The position numbers and the translations under genes are program-made. Positions 9,190 to 17,666 of a stretch of DNA of 49,571 nt are shown one piece after another. Positions within the stretch are counted from its first letter, which is position 1. Every line of letters begins with the position of its first letter. Origin of the DNA: Marinospirillum sp035271045 (GTDB taxonomy: Bacteria; Pseudomonadota; Gammaproteobacteria; Pseudomonadales; Halomonadaceae). The notes beneath the pieces are model-generated. The model saw nothing but the letters and a program-made list of their open reading frames with translations. It ran no database searches and was not told the DNA's origin. The stretch lies in the NCBI RefSeq assembly GCF_035271045.1, contig NZ_DATESC010000022.1, positions 1 to 49,571 on the forward strand, written 5' to 3'.

Positions 9190-9733
9190 CCCAATCCACG
9201 TCTATTTGGGCAGTTTCAAGGTTGACCTGACGAACAACATTAGGTATCAACCAAGGTATTAATCGCTCTTGTTGGTCAAAACTGCCTTGGCAAGCTTTAA
9301 CCACCAGTACGTCGTTTGCGCCAGTTTCTAATAAGCTACTGACTTTACCCAATAACTGACCTTGCAGATTACTTACCTTTAAACCAATTAATTGGCTCCA
9401 GTAATAATCCCCTTCAGACAGTGTAGGTAGCTCGGTTTTATTAAGCAGAATTTCTGCACCAGAGAGTAAACGCGCATCTTCTGGTGTATCAATGCCTTCT
9501 AACTTAACAACTAAACCTTTACCGTGCTTACGACCATCTAGCTTACGGATAAACTTACTTTGCCCTTGAAGCCTAAGCTGCCAAGTAGGGTAAGCCAGTA
9601 AGTTTTCCATAGGATCGGTATAAGAATAAACCTTTACCCAACCTTTTATACCAAAAACACTGGTTATTTTACCCAGTACAATTAGTTCAGCTTGACTTTC
9701 TTGCGCTGTTTGCTGACTTTCAGTTCCGCTCAT
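9176..9733 (-). CDS. rimM: Ribosome maturation factor RimM
   Basis: Assists assembly of the 30S head through contact with S19. An N-terminal beta-barrel (LGKITSVFGIKGWVKVYSY) and a C-terminal PRC-barrel (YYWSQLIGLKV) are recognisable. An ATG at 9748 opens a longer frame but has no ribosome binding site. The ATG at 9733 has GAGGT directly upstream (9738-9742) and gives MSGTESQQ, so it is preferred. That yields 185 residues, slightly long for the family because of a polar N-terminal extension. Confidence 0.95.
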   Translation of the reverse strand: MSGTESQQTAQESQAELIVLGKITSVFGIKGWVKVYSYTDPMENLLAYPTWQLRLQGQSKFIRKLDGRKHGKGLVVKLEGIDTPEDARLLSGAEILLNKTELPTLSEGDYYWSQLIGLKVSNLQGQLLGKVSSLLETGANDVLVVKACQGSFDQQERLIPWLIPNVVRQVNLETAQIDVDWDADF

Positions 9734-9780
9734 GCATACCTCGCTCATGTGCGAAAGATCAACTAGCGCTACAGCAGTAA

Positions 9781-10026
9781 TTACTGCTTAGCAGCTTCTT
9801 TAACTAAACTTGCAACACGCTCAGATAACTGTGCGCCTTGAGCAACCCAGTGCTGCAGACGTTCAGAATCAATGCGAATACGCTCTGCATTACCTTGTGC
9901 GATAGGGTTAAAGAAACCTAAACGCTCAATATAACGACCGTCACGCGCATTGCGTGAATCAGTTACGTGTACGTGATAAAAGGGACGCTTCTTTGCGCCG
10001 CCACGAGCTAGACGAATGGTTACCAT
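9781..10026 (-). CDS. rpsP: 30S ribosomal protein S16
   Basis: First gene of the ribosomal protein/tRNA methyltransferase operon. The protein starts MVTIRLARGGAKKRPFYHVH, the conserved S16 N-terminus. The open frame extends 12 codons upstream, but the internal ATG at 10026 is preceded by AAGGAAAG with good spacing and matches the family start, giving 81 residues. Regulation probably acts on the long leader upstream (see the promoter and hairpin entries). Confidence 0.98.
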   Translation of the reverse strand: MVTIRLARGGAKKRPFYHVHVTDSRNARDGRYIERLGFFNPIAQGNAERIRIDSERLQHWVAQGAQLSERVASLVKEAAKQ

Positions 10027-10100
10027 TACAAGTCTTTCCTTTAAAATATCCGGAAAACACAACGTAGAAAGTATTCCTACTGTTGCAATAAAATTTGCGA

Positions 10101-10135
10101 CTGGGTTGTCACCCTAATTCGGGCAGCCAACCCAG
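10101..10135 (-). ncRNA. Structured leader element of the rpsP operon
   Basis: A perfect 8-bp stem CTGGGTTG/CAACCCAG (10101-10108 with 10128-10135) encloses a second short CCC/GGG pairing (10112-10114 with 10121-10123). It lies between the predicted promoter and rpsP. No T-run follows on the minus strand, so it is not an ordinary intrinsic terminator. It may be a cis-regulatory RNA structure for ribosomal protein dosage. The rest of the 302-base gap between ffh and rpsP shows no gene. Confidence 0.45.
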
Positions 10136-10178
10136 CACTAAAATCTGCTCAAAAGGCAAGCCACCTGAAAGGCGAAGT

Positions 10179-10207
10179 ATTCTAATAGATAACACCTGCC
10201 TTTGGAA
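10179..10207 (-). promoter_or_regulatory. Candidate sigma70 promoter of the rpsP operon
   Basis: On the minus strand TTCCAA (10207-10202) is separated by 17 bases from TAGAAT (10184-10179). The -10 box is good and the -35 box weak. It would give a leader of about 145 bases carrying the hairpin at 10101-10135. Confidence 0.4.
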
Positions 10208-10328
10208 GCTTTGACTTAGATTTAGCCTAGATTTAAGCCAATAGCTTCAGAGTTGTGCCATTGTAAAGACCTAATCAACAAACGCAAGTCTGAAGCGAAA
10301 TTTTCTTAAAGCCCTTGTTCAAAACGAC

Positions 10329-11708
10329 TTAAAAACGAGGAAAACCACCACCGCCACCCATACCTGGCGGCAATTGACCTTGCATACCACGCATCATATT
10401 AGCAACAGCACCTTTATTGGTCATTTTTTTCATCATTTTTTGCATTTGTTTGTGTTGCTTAATTAATCGGTTCAAATCTTGTAGCTGTGTACCTGAACCT
10501 TCACAAATACGACGCTTGCGTGATCCATTTAGCAATTCAGGCTTTTGCCTTTCCCAAATAGTCATTGAATTAATAATGGCTTCCATTTTGCCAAATTCTT
10601 TCATTGGACCTTCTTGTTCTGCAACTTTAGCCAAACCACCCATACCGGGTAATTTTTCTAACATACTGGACATACCGCCCATTTTTTTCATTTGCAATAA
10701 CTGCTCACGAAAATCTTCTAAGTCAAAACCTTTACCCTTACTTACTTTCTTAGCAAGTTTAGCGGCTTTGTCTTTATCCATAGTGCGCTCTGCTTCTTCA
10801 ATTAGCGAGAGCAAATCACCCATACCAAGAATACGCGAAGCAATACGGTCAGGGTGGAAAGGTTCTAAAGCATCAGTTTTTTCACCCATCCCCATAAACT
10901 TAATGGGTTTACCTGTAATTTCACGCACCGATAATGCTGCACCACCACGCGCATCACCATCAGCTTTAGTCAACACAACGCCCGTTAACGGCAGCGCTTC
11001 ATTAAACGCTTTAGCCGTGTTAGCAGCATCCTGACCTGTCATGGCATCAACCACAAACAAAGTTTCACAAGGATTAAGCTGAGCATGAATGGCTTTTATT
11101 TCTGCCATCAGCTTTTCATCAACGTGCAATCGACCCGCTGTATCCACCAACATCACGTCATAAAACTGAATTTTAGCGTGACGCAGTGCAGCGTCTATAA
11201 TAGTGGCAGGCTTTTGATCTGGCGTAGAAGGAAAGTAATCAACACCCACTTCAACAGCTAAAGTTTTTAGCTGATCCATTGCCGCAGGGCGATAAACATC
11301 CACTGATACCACTAAAACTTTTTTCTTTTCTCTTTCGCGTAGATGGCGTGCTAATTTAGCAACAGTGGTTGTTTTACCTGCCCCTTGCAAACCTGCCATC
11401 AATATAACCGCAGGCTCACCTTTTAACGCTAAACCAGCATGAGAAGAGCCCATCGTGTCGGTCAGTGTTTCATTAACAATTTTTAAAAACTGCTGGCCCG
11501 GTTTTAAAGCCTTAGAAACTTCTTGCCCAACAGCACGTTCACGCACTTGGTCGATAAACGTTTTAACAACAGGTAAAGCAACATCAGCTTCAAGCAACGC
11601 CATCCGTACTTCACGCAGCGTTTCTTTAATATTATCTTCTGTTAATTTAGCGTTACCAGTTATACTGCGTAATGTGTGCGATAGGCGATCACTTAAATTT
11701 TCAAACAT
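10329..11708 (-). CDS. ffh: Signal recognition particle protein Ffh (SRP54)
   Basis: The GTPase of the signal recognition particle, which binds signal sequences of nascent membrane proteins together with 4.5S RNA and docks on FtsY. The N domain (residues 1-85) is followed by the G domain with P-loop GLQGAGKTTT (about 108-117), DTAGR and TKADGDARGG. The methionine-rich M domain (about 300-459) contains KQHKQMQKMMKKM and ends in a glycine-rich tail. The 459-residue length is typical. It is divergent from the CcsA-like gene, an arrangement common in pseudomonads. Confidence 0.98.
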   Translation of the reverse strand: MFENLSDRLSHTLRSITGNAKLTEDNIKETLREVRMALLEADVALPVVKTFIDQVRERAVGQEVSKALKPGQQFLKIVNETLTDTMGSSHAGLALKGEPAVILMAGLQGAGKTTTVAKLARHLREREKKKVLVVSVDVYRPAAMDQLKTLAVEVGVDYFPSTPDQKPATIIDAALRHAKIQFYDVMLVDTAGRLHVDEKLMAEIKAIHAQLNPCETLFVVDAMTGQDAANTAKAFNEALPLTGVVLTKADGDARGGAALSVREITGKPIKFMGMGEKTDALEPFHPDRIASRILGMGDLLSLIEEAERTMDKDKAAKLAKKVSKGKGFDLEDFREQLLQMKKMGGMSSMLEKLPGMGGLAKVAEQEGPMKEFGKMEAIINSMTIWERQKPELLNGSRKRRICEGSGTQLQDLNRLIKQHKQMQKMMKKMTNKGAVANMMRGMQGQLPPGMGGGGGFPRF

Positions 11709-11813
11709 GTCTTACCCTCTGTGCTTAAACTTTTGTGATGATTATAGACCAATAAGCTTTGGGAATGGATGCCAAAGCCAAAGGAATCCGCTAGGATAGT
11801 AAGATAATTTTTT

Positions 11814-12632
11814 ATGGAGTTTCACAACCTAAGTATGGCCGCATCCCTTCCATTCACCCTACTCGCTATTGCCTTTTATATTGCAGGCGCTTCATGGGTT
11901 ATACTGCATTTAGCCCGTAAAGTACCGGCTAAGCCAGCACTTGTTCGATTCGTAGGTTTAAGTGCTTTACTAACACATGGCTTAGCACTTTATAGCCACA
12001 TGGGTTTACCAAATGAACTTAACCTAGGTTTTATTGAAGCCACTTCGCTAGCTAATTGGCTAATCTGTGCCTTTATTTTAATCGCTAGCCTGCGGCATCC
12101 CACACTAAACTTAGCCGCTCTACTCTTTCCTTTAGCAGCAATTACTTTACTTTTTTCACAGTTTTATGCGAGCAGCAGTCTACCAGTTACCGGCCATAAC
12201 AGTTTATTTTTCCACATAGTGGCTTCTTTGTCGGCTTACAGTTTGTTTGCGCTAGCCAGTGTACAGGCACTGCTGCTAGCACTACAAAACCATCAATTAA
12301 AGCATCGTCAAGTCAGCGGCTTACTGTCTGTTTTACCGCCGCTACAAACAATGGAACGCTTATTATTTGAATTGTTATTAGCAGGTCAACTCTTGCTTAG
12401 CCTAGGCATTTTAAGTGGCTTTATTTTCTTAGATACTATGTTTGTGGCTGGAATGCTGCACAAAACTTTGCTTTCTTTAGCAGCGTGGTTAACTTTTGGT
12501 TTATTATTGCTAGGCCGTTGGCGTTTTGGCTGGCGGGGTTTAACAGCTGTACGCTGGACGCTTGGCGGCAGTTTATTATTACTCTTAGCTTACTTTGGTA
12601 GTAAGTTTATACTTCAATTTATCTTGGCATGA
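11814..12632 (+). CDS. CcsA/YpjD-family integral membrane protein
   Basis: A 272-residue protein with about eight hydrophobic helices and the cytochrome c assembly (CcsA) fold. SLFFHIVASLSAYSLFALAS is the typical histidine-bearing segment of the family. Homologues beside ffh (YpjD in E. coli) are annotated as inner-membrane proteins of unknown function, and true haem handling is unproven. The start is ambiguous. The ATG at 11814 and the one at 11835 both lack a convincing ribosome binding site, though the second gives a hydrophobic start more directly. It is followed 12 bases later by the CorB gene and is probably co-transcribed with it. Confidence 0.85.
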   Translation: MEFHNLSMAASLPFTLLAIAFYIAGASWVILHLARKVPAKPALVRFVGLSALLTHGLALYSHMGLPNELNLGFIEATSLANWLICAFILIASLRHPTLNLAALLFPLAAITLLFSQFYASSSLPVTGHNSLFFHIVASLSAYSLFALASVQALLLALQNHQLKHRQVSGLLSVLPPLQTMERLLFELLLAGQLLLSLGILSGFIFLDTMFVAGMLHKTLLSLAAWLTFGLLLLGRWRFGWRGLTAVRWTLGGSLLLLLAYFGSKFILQFILA

Positions 12633-12644
12633 GGCCTAAACGGT

Positions 12645-13952
12645 TTGAACACTGAACTGCCACTTGGATTGCTGCTAGGACTTTTAGTATTATTAGTCAT
12701 CTGCTCTGCATTCTTTTCAGGCTCTGAAACGGGCATGATGTCTATTAATCGTTATCGCCTTAGCCATAAAGCTAAACAAGGTGATAAATCAGCGATTAGA
12801 ATTAGCAAATTACTTGAGCGCCCAGACCGTTTGCTGGGTGTGATTTTAATAGGAAATAATTTTGTTAACAACTTTGCTGCGGCCATCGCCACAGTGATTG
12901 CCATTCACTTTTTAGGTGAAAGTTTAGGGCCTGTTGTTGCAACGTTTGCACTCACTTTAGTTGTGCTTATTTTTGGTGAAGTAACACCTAAAACCTTAGC
13001 TGCTTTACACCCAGAACACTTTGCTAAACCGGCTTCCTATGCCTTAGCACCGCTACTTAAACTGCTTTATCCTTTAGTTTGGATAGTCAATTTAATTGGC
13101 AACTTCTTTCTTAGGCTTATGGGCGTACGACCCGATCAACATAAACAAGATAACTTAACATCAGAAGAGCTACGTACCGTTGTTAACGAAGCAGGCAACT
13201 TAATTCCTAGTCGCCACCAAGCCATGCTGCTGTCCATCCTTGATTTAGAAAAAATAACCGTTGATGACATTATGATTCCGCGTCAAGAGGTTGTAGGCAT
13301 TGATCTTGAGCAAGACATAGAGCAAATTTTAACACTGCTGCGTCACTCACAGCACACGCGCATTCCCGTTTATAAAGGCGATATCAACGATGTTATCGGT
13401 ATTTTGCATTTACGTGGCGCATTGCGTTTAATTGCAGCAGACAAGCCCACCAAGGGTATGTTAATTCAGGAAAGCCGTGAGCCTTACTTTATTCCTGAAT
13501 CTACCCCTCTACAGACTCAACTGCTTAACTTCCAAAAAGAAAAGCGCCGTATTGGTATGGTGGTTGATGAATACGGTGATGTGCAGGGCCTAGTAACCCT
13601 AGAAGATATTTTAGAAGAAATAGTCGGCGAGTTTACTACCGATACCCTGCATCACCAAGATGACCTACAGCTACAACAGGACGGTACTTGGTTAATTGAC
13701 GCTAGTGCAAACATTCGAGAAATCAATAAACAGCTAGGCTGGAACTTATCAACTTTAGGACCAAAAACACTGAATGGCGTTATTCTTGAATACTTAGAAT
13801 CGATTCCAGATGGCAACGTCTGTGTAGTTTTTGGCAAATACCGTTTTGAAACTTTAGAAGTAAAAGAAAACCTAATTAAAGCAGTTAGGGGTTGGGAAGA
13901 CACTGGCAAGAAGCGAAAAAAATCAGCAACTGCCAGTGCATACAAAAATTAA
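12645..13952 (+). CDS. CNNM/CorB-family transporter with CBS pair
   Basis: A 435-residue membrane protein. The N-terminal CNNM domain (about 1-185, four hydrophobic segments, with FFSGSETGMMSINRYRL) is followed by a CBS pair (about 205-330, MIPRQEVVGID and VVDEYGDVQGLVTLEDILEE) and a CorC_HlyC domain. Homologues (E. coli YfjD/CorB) are linked to magnesium or cobalt efflux. The start is TTG at 12645, preceded by GAGG at 12631-12634. No ATG fits the conserved N-terminus better. It ends seven bases from the convergent trpS stop with no terminator between them. Confidence 0.92.
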   Translation: MNTELPLGLLLGLLVLLVICSAFFSGSETGMMSINRYRLSHKAKQGDKSAIRISKLLERPDRLLGVILIGNNFVNNFAAAIATVIAIHFLGESLGPVVATFALTLVVLIFGEVTPKTLAALHPEHFAKPASYALAPLLKLLYPLVWIVNLIGNFFLRLMGVRPDQHKQDNLTSEELRTVVNEAGNLIPSRHQAMLLSILDLEKITVDDIMIPRQEVVGIDLEQDIEQILTLLRHSQHTRIPVYKGDINDVIGILHLRGALRLIAADKPTKGMLIQESREPYFIPESTPLQTQLLNFQKEKRRIGMVVDEYGDVQGLVTLEDILEEIVGEFTTDTLHHQDDLQLQQDGTWLIDASANIREINKQLGWNLSTLGPKTLNGVILEYLESIPDGNVCVVFGKYRFETLEVKENLIKAVRGWEDTGKKRKKSATASAYKN

Positions 13953-13959
13953 GTACTAA

Positions 13960-14970
13960 TTAAATAAAGCGCCCCAAGCCAACAGCTGCTTTCAAACGCT
14001 CTAAGGTTGGGGTTGCTATAGCACGTGCTTTCTCTGCACCTTTTTGCAACACACCCTCAACATAGGCTGGGTCTGCTAATAAGCGCTGATATTCTTCGCG
14101 AGGCTGCTTAAGCTGCTCATTCAAGCGCTCAAACAATTCACCCTTCATTTCACCCCAACCAATGCCTGCTGCGTAGCGTTCACGCATAGTCGCAATGTCT
14201 GAATCGTCAGCAAAGGCGCTGTAAATTTGAAAAAGCGTACAACCTTCCGTTTCTTTAGGTTCACCAGGCTCTAAGGAGTTGGTTTTAATCTTATTAATTA
14301 GCTTTTTGAACTTCTTTTCAGGCTCGAACAACGGAATGGTGTTGTTGTAGCTTTTACTCATCTTGCGACCATCTAAGCCTGCTAACACAGAAACGCGCTC
14401 ATCAACCACCGCCTCTGGCATCACAAAAAATTCCTCACCAAAAATATGGTTAAAGCGTTGACCTATATCTCTGGCCATTTCAATATGCTGCGTTTGATCG
14501 CGCCCTACTGGTACTTTTTTGGCATTGAACATTAGAATATCCGCCGCCATTAAAATAGGATAGCTGTACAAACCCATATTAATACCAGCATCAATGTCTT
14601 CATTAGCATCAAGGTTTTCTTGTGTCGCAGCCTTATAAGCATGAGCACGGTTCATTAAGCCTTTAGCAGCCACACAAGTCAGCAACCAAGTCAACTCTGG
14701 AATTTCTGGAATATCACTTTGGCGATAAAAAACAGCATTATTGGTATCTAAACCCAGCGCCAGCCAAGTAGCAGCAATTTCGCGGCGCGATTCTGCTACC
14801 CGCTGCGGTTCATGGCACTTAATTAAGGCATGAAAATCTGCTAGAAAATAATAAGATTGCACCTGTGGATCGCGGCTAGCTTCAATAGCCGGTCGAATGG
14901 CACCGACATAATTGCCAAGGTGTGGCGTACCTGTCGTGGTTATGCCGGTTAGAACGCGTGTTTTAGTCAT
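13960..14970 (-). CDS. trpS: Tryptophanyl-tRNA synthetase
   Basis: Charges tRNA-Trp. It is a class I synthetase with the HIGH-like TGTPHLGNYVGA near residues 11-22 and KMSKS in LDGRKMSKSYNN. Length 336 is standard. An AAGAG ribosome binding site lies just before the ATG. Its upstream spacer is almost entirely a heptanucleotide tandem repeat that reaches into the 3' end of the Nudix gene. Confidence 0.98.
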   Translation of the reverse strand: MTKTRVLTGITTTGTPHLGNYVGAIRPAIEASRDPQVQSYYFLADFHALIKCHEPQRVAESRREIAATWLALGLDTNNAVFYRQSDIPEIPELTWLLTCVAAKGLMNRAHAYKAATQENLDANEDIDAGINMGLYSYPILMAADILMFNAKKVPVGRDQTQHIEMARDIGQRFNHIFGEEFFVMPEAVVDERVSVLAGLDGRKMSKSYNNTIPLFEPEKKFKKLINKIKTNSLEPGEPKETEGCTLFQIYSAFADDSDIATMRERYAAGIGWGEMKGELFERLNEQLKQPREEYQRLLADPAYVEGVLQKGAEKARAIATPTLERLKAAVGLGRFI

Positions 14971-14982
14971 AAAAACTCTTAT

Positions 14983-15024
14983 ATTATTGATTATTGATTA
15001 TTGATTATTGATTATTGATTGTTG
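14983..15024. repeat. Heptanucleotide tandem repeat (ATTATTG)x5 plus one imperfect copy
   Basis: Five exact copies of ATTATTG (14983-15017) are followed by ATTGTTG (15018-15024). The array contains the Nudix stop codon (15012-15014) and fills most of the 41-base spacer before trpS. On the minus strand each unit carries TAA, so stops occur in all three frames. Confidence 0.97.
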
Positions 15025-15659
15025 CTAAAATTAAAAACGGGCAAAGGCCGTAACGGACGCTGTAATAATTTGCCCTTGGGCTGCTGATAAAGATTAATGG
15101 GCATATTAAAGCCAACTTGCAAAAACTCAACTAGCATAATCGCAGATAAACCCCAAATGGTGAACTCGTTAAACGAATAACTAGGTACATACAGTTTAGT
15201 ATCAGCAATTTGAATCACATCGGTGTGACTACGTGGGTCTTCTAACAGCCAGCTAATGGGCACTTGGAAAACGGCATCTAACTCATCCTCGCACAAGCAG
15301 AAATTTAGCTTTTCAGGCACTAAGGCAACAAAAGGTGTTACTTTAATGCCATGTAAAGAAATCACATCACTTAGCGCCCCTAAAGGCTGTACTTTTTGTG
15401 GATTTAAGCCAATTTCTTCTTCAGCTTCACGCAAAGCCGTGGCATACAAACTTGAATCATCGGGGTCACGTTTACCGCCTGGAAAAGCTACCTGCCCTGG
15501 GTGACTTTTAAGGTGTGATGCGCGACGGGTTAAAATAATTTCTGGGTGTTTATCACCAGTAATCGCCAGTAACACTGCTGCTTCTGGCATATCGCTCGCC
15601 AGTTGCTGCGGCTGATAGCTTTGCATTTTTCTAGTCAGATCATCCAATAACAATGACAT
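15012..15659 (-). CDS. Nudix hydrolase, CoA pyrophosphatase (NudL) type
   Basis: Likely hydrolyses CoA or acyl-CoA to phosphopantetheine derivatives and adenosine diphosphate. The CoA-specific motif upstream of the Nudix box is present (LTRRASHLKSHPGQVAFPGG), and the box continues with LREAEEEIG. The usual first Glu of the box (GX5E) is replaced by Asp (GKRDPDD). The catalytic REAEEE is intact. The gene has 215 residues, slightly longer than NudL of E. coli. The C-terminal NNQ and stop are encoded within the tandem repeat. It sits between trpS and an ion channel, all on the minus strand. Confidence 0.9.
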   Translation of the reverse strand: MSLLLDDLTRKMQSYQPQQLASDMPEAAVLLAITGDKHPEIILTRRASHLKSHPGQVAFPGGKRDPDDSSLYATALREAEEEIGLNPQKVQPLGALSDVISLHGIKVTPFVALVPEKLNFCLCEDELDAVFQVPISWLLEDPRSHTDVIQIADTKLYVPSYSFNEFTIWGLSAIMLVEFLQVGFNMPINLYQQPKGKLLQRPLRPLPVFNFSNNQ

Positions 15660-15677
15660 TTTAAGCCTTATTTAACA

Positions 15678-16505
15678 TTAGTTTTCTTTGTCTAACTTAG
15701 CTTCAATACGATCCATCTGTTCGCGCAAAGTTTGCATATTTTCACGCATCCAATGAATTTCAGCTGCGCCACCTTCGCCTGTTTCAATCTCATAAAGCGC
15801 ACTTTCTTTTTGCATAACATCCAACACAATACCAATCATCATATTCAAAAAGACAAACGAATTAAGAAAAATAAACGTTAAAAAATAAATCCAACTGTAG
15901 GGATAATGTTCCATTGTTGGATAAAGCACTGCCGTCGCCCAACTTTCAAAAGTAGCCACCTGAAAAAGCGTTAGCATTGATAAGGAAATATTGCCCCACA
16001 ATTTGGCATTCACTTCTTCAAATAAGAAACTACCTATCGCACCATAAATGTAAAAAATAATAAACATCAGCAATGCAACATAACCCATCCGTGGTAAAGA
16101 TTTAACCAAAGCAGAAATTAAAAGTCTTAACTCTGGCACCAACGAAACCAAACGCAAGACTCTAAACACTCTCAATAAACGTGCTAAAAGTATCATTTCT
16201 GAGTAATTCATTGGTACTAGGCTAGCTAGCACGATTATAAAATCAAAAACATTCCAGCCTTTCTTAAAAAAATTAAGTGCCTTTTTTTCTGCGGCTAAAC
16301 GAATCAAAATTTCCATTAAGAAAAAGACAGTAACCAACCAATCTAGCCAATAAATGACTTGTTCAAACCGACTCGACTCATCATAAGTCGTAACGCCAAT
16401 TAACAAAGCAGACATGACAATAATACTAATAACGGCTATTTCGAAAAATTTATTTGAATGTAGTTTTTCTAACTGCTCACGCCAATAAGCTGCGTTGTGT
16501 TTCAT
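15678..16505 (-). CDS. Bacterial voltage-gated sodium channel (NaChBac/BacNav type)
   Basis: A 275-residue single-domain 6-TM channel that would act as a tetramer. S1-S4 occupy about 20-125. The voltage sensor S4 has arginines every third residue (R109, R112, R115, R118 in ARLLRVFRVLRLV). The pore loop reads TFESWAT at 185-191, where NaChBac has TLESWAS. The filter Glu and Trp are conserved and the preceding Leu is Phe. S6 is about 205-232. The C-terminus is a short amphipathic helix (RENMQTLREQMDRIEAKL), like the coiled-coil bundle of BacNav channels. Family channels are sodium-selective and have been linked to motility and pH homeostasis. The role here is not shown. Confidence 0.9.
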   Translation of the reverse strand: MKHNAAYWREQLEKLHSNKFFEIAVISIIVMSALLIGVTTYDESSRFEQVIYWLDWLVTVFFLMEILIRLAAEKKALNFFKKGWNVFDFIIVLASLVPMNYSEMILLARLLRVFRVLRLVSLVPELRLLISALVKSLPRMGYVALLMFIIFYIYGAIGSFLFEEVNAKLWGNISLSMLTLFQVATFESWATAVLYPTMEHYPYSWIYFLTFIFLNSFVFLNMMIGIVLDVMQKESALYEIETGEGGAAEIHWMRENMQTLREQMDRIEAKLDKEN

Positions 16506-16535
16506 TACAATCTTTCCTTTAACACGGTTAGCGCT

Positions 16536-17666
16536 CTATTTTTTAGGGTAAATGGCTACAGCGGTGCGTAATTTTTCTTGCCCAAAACACGCCATACGCG
16601 AAAAATCAGCGCGTGAAATAGGTACTTGCTGGGTATCGACTTGTGACTTTTGGTCGTCTTCATCTACATCAGGGTCATGTAAATAAATAAACTGCTCATC
16701 CATCGCAGTAATAACCACCCAATGCGGACTTTTTTCACGACTAAAGCGCCATGCACTAATTAACACTAACGGCACACCACCGGCATCTAAAATTTCTTTT
16801 AAGTCTTGCTGAGTTACTTCGGCAAAGTGTTCAATAACGTCAGTCTTGGCTAACTGCGCCTTAAAATCTTCATGCACTAAAGACAGCACACTTTTTTTAA
16901 CAGGGTTACGCACGCCTTTAATAAACAACGAACCTTCTACATTCAACCACAGGGCTACTTTAAAACCACGTCGCCAAGCCGCTAAAGCCAAACCTCTTGG
17001 CCCACAACCGCCATGCCCAGTGGTCATAAAAATAGTCGTTGCTTCACGCCACAGCTGCAATTCATGTTCACGCGTCAACAAGGTACTGTTATCTTGCGCT
17101 TTCATTGCCATTAACAAACACGACGGGCCACAAGTAAACGGCAAAGTTTGTTGATAATAAGGAATGTTTCTAACCAAACCATTAGGCACTTTATGCAAGC
17201 GTTTTTGAAAGCGCAGCGCATCCGTATGGTCTTCATAATAATCGGCATAATGCCCAAACTGGCGATAACCTAAATGCTCGTATAAACCGATAGCAGCGGT
17301 ATTGTCGGTACGCACTTCTAAACGCAACGCTGTGCAACCGGCTTCTAACGCCAAATTTTCAGCCTGCTGCATTAGGTATGCACCCAAGCCTTGCCCTTGA
17401 AAATCAGGATCAACAGCAATGGAATAAATTCTTGCCAGTGCTGTACCTCGGTGAAACAAAATCAACAAATAAGCCGCCAACACCTTACCTTCTGCGGCAG
17501 GCATTTCTAACAACTGCACTGCTGCATGGCCTTTTTGGATTAACCAGCGAAACTGCCTACGACTTAAACGATCACCTGTAAAACAGCGAGCCTCTAGCGC
17601 CAGCAGGCTAGCTAGGTCTTCTATTGAAGCCTCACGCATGACATTACTTTCTACTAATGAATTCAT
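16536..17666 (-). CDS. GNAT acetyltransferase fused to a C39-like cysteine peptidase
   Basis: A two-domain protein of 376 residues. Residues 10-155 form a GNAT N-acetyltransferase of RimI character, with acetyl-CoA loop DFQGQGLGAYL at about 88-98. Residues 165-376 resemble the peptidase C39-like family (papain fold). The putative nucleophile is C179 in FTCGPSCLLMAMKA, with H315 in SPHWVVITAMD and H330-D331 in YLHDPDVD as candidate catalytic residues. No ABC transporter is attached, unlike bacteriocin C39 proteases. The start codon overlaps the stop of the DUF2817 gene (ATGA), so the two are translationally coupled. Substrate unknown. The fusion suggests modification and cleavage of the same peptide. 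Confidence 0.88.
   Translation of the reverse strand: MNSLVESNVMREASIEDLASLLALEARCFTGDRLSRRQFRWLIQKGHAAVQLLEMPAAEGKVLAAYLLILFHRGTALARIYSIAVDPDFQGQGLGAYLMQQAENLALEAGCTALRLEVRTDNTAAIGLYEHLGYRQFGHYADYYEDHTDALRFQKRLHKVPNGLVRNIPYYQQTLPFTCGPSCLLMAMKAQDNSTLLTREHELQLWREATTIFMTTGHGGCGPRGLALAAWRRGFKVALWLNVEGSLFIKGVRNPVKKSVLSLVHEDFKAQLAKTDVIEHFAEVTQQDLKEILDAGGVPLVLISAWRFSREKSPHWVVITAMDEQFIYLHDPDVDEDDQKSQVDTQQVPISRADFSRMACFGQEKLRTAVAIYPKK

Noticed and set aside
10417..11034. Long plus-strand open frame of 205 codons inside ffh
   Set aside because: It is antisense to a clearly coding SRP54 gene, has no recognisable domain, and its composition mirrors the gene on the opposite strand.
14983..15024. CRISPR-like repeat array
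   Set aside because: The units are 7 bp with no spacers, so it is a simple tandem repeat.
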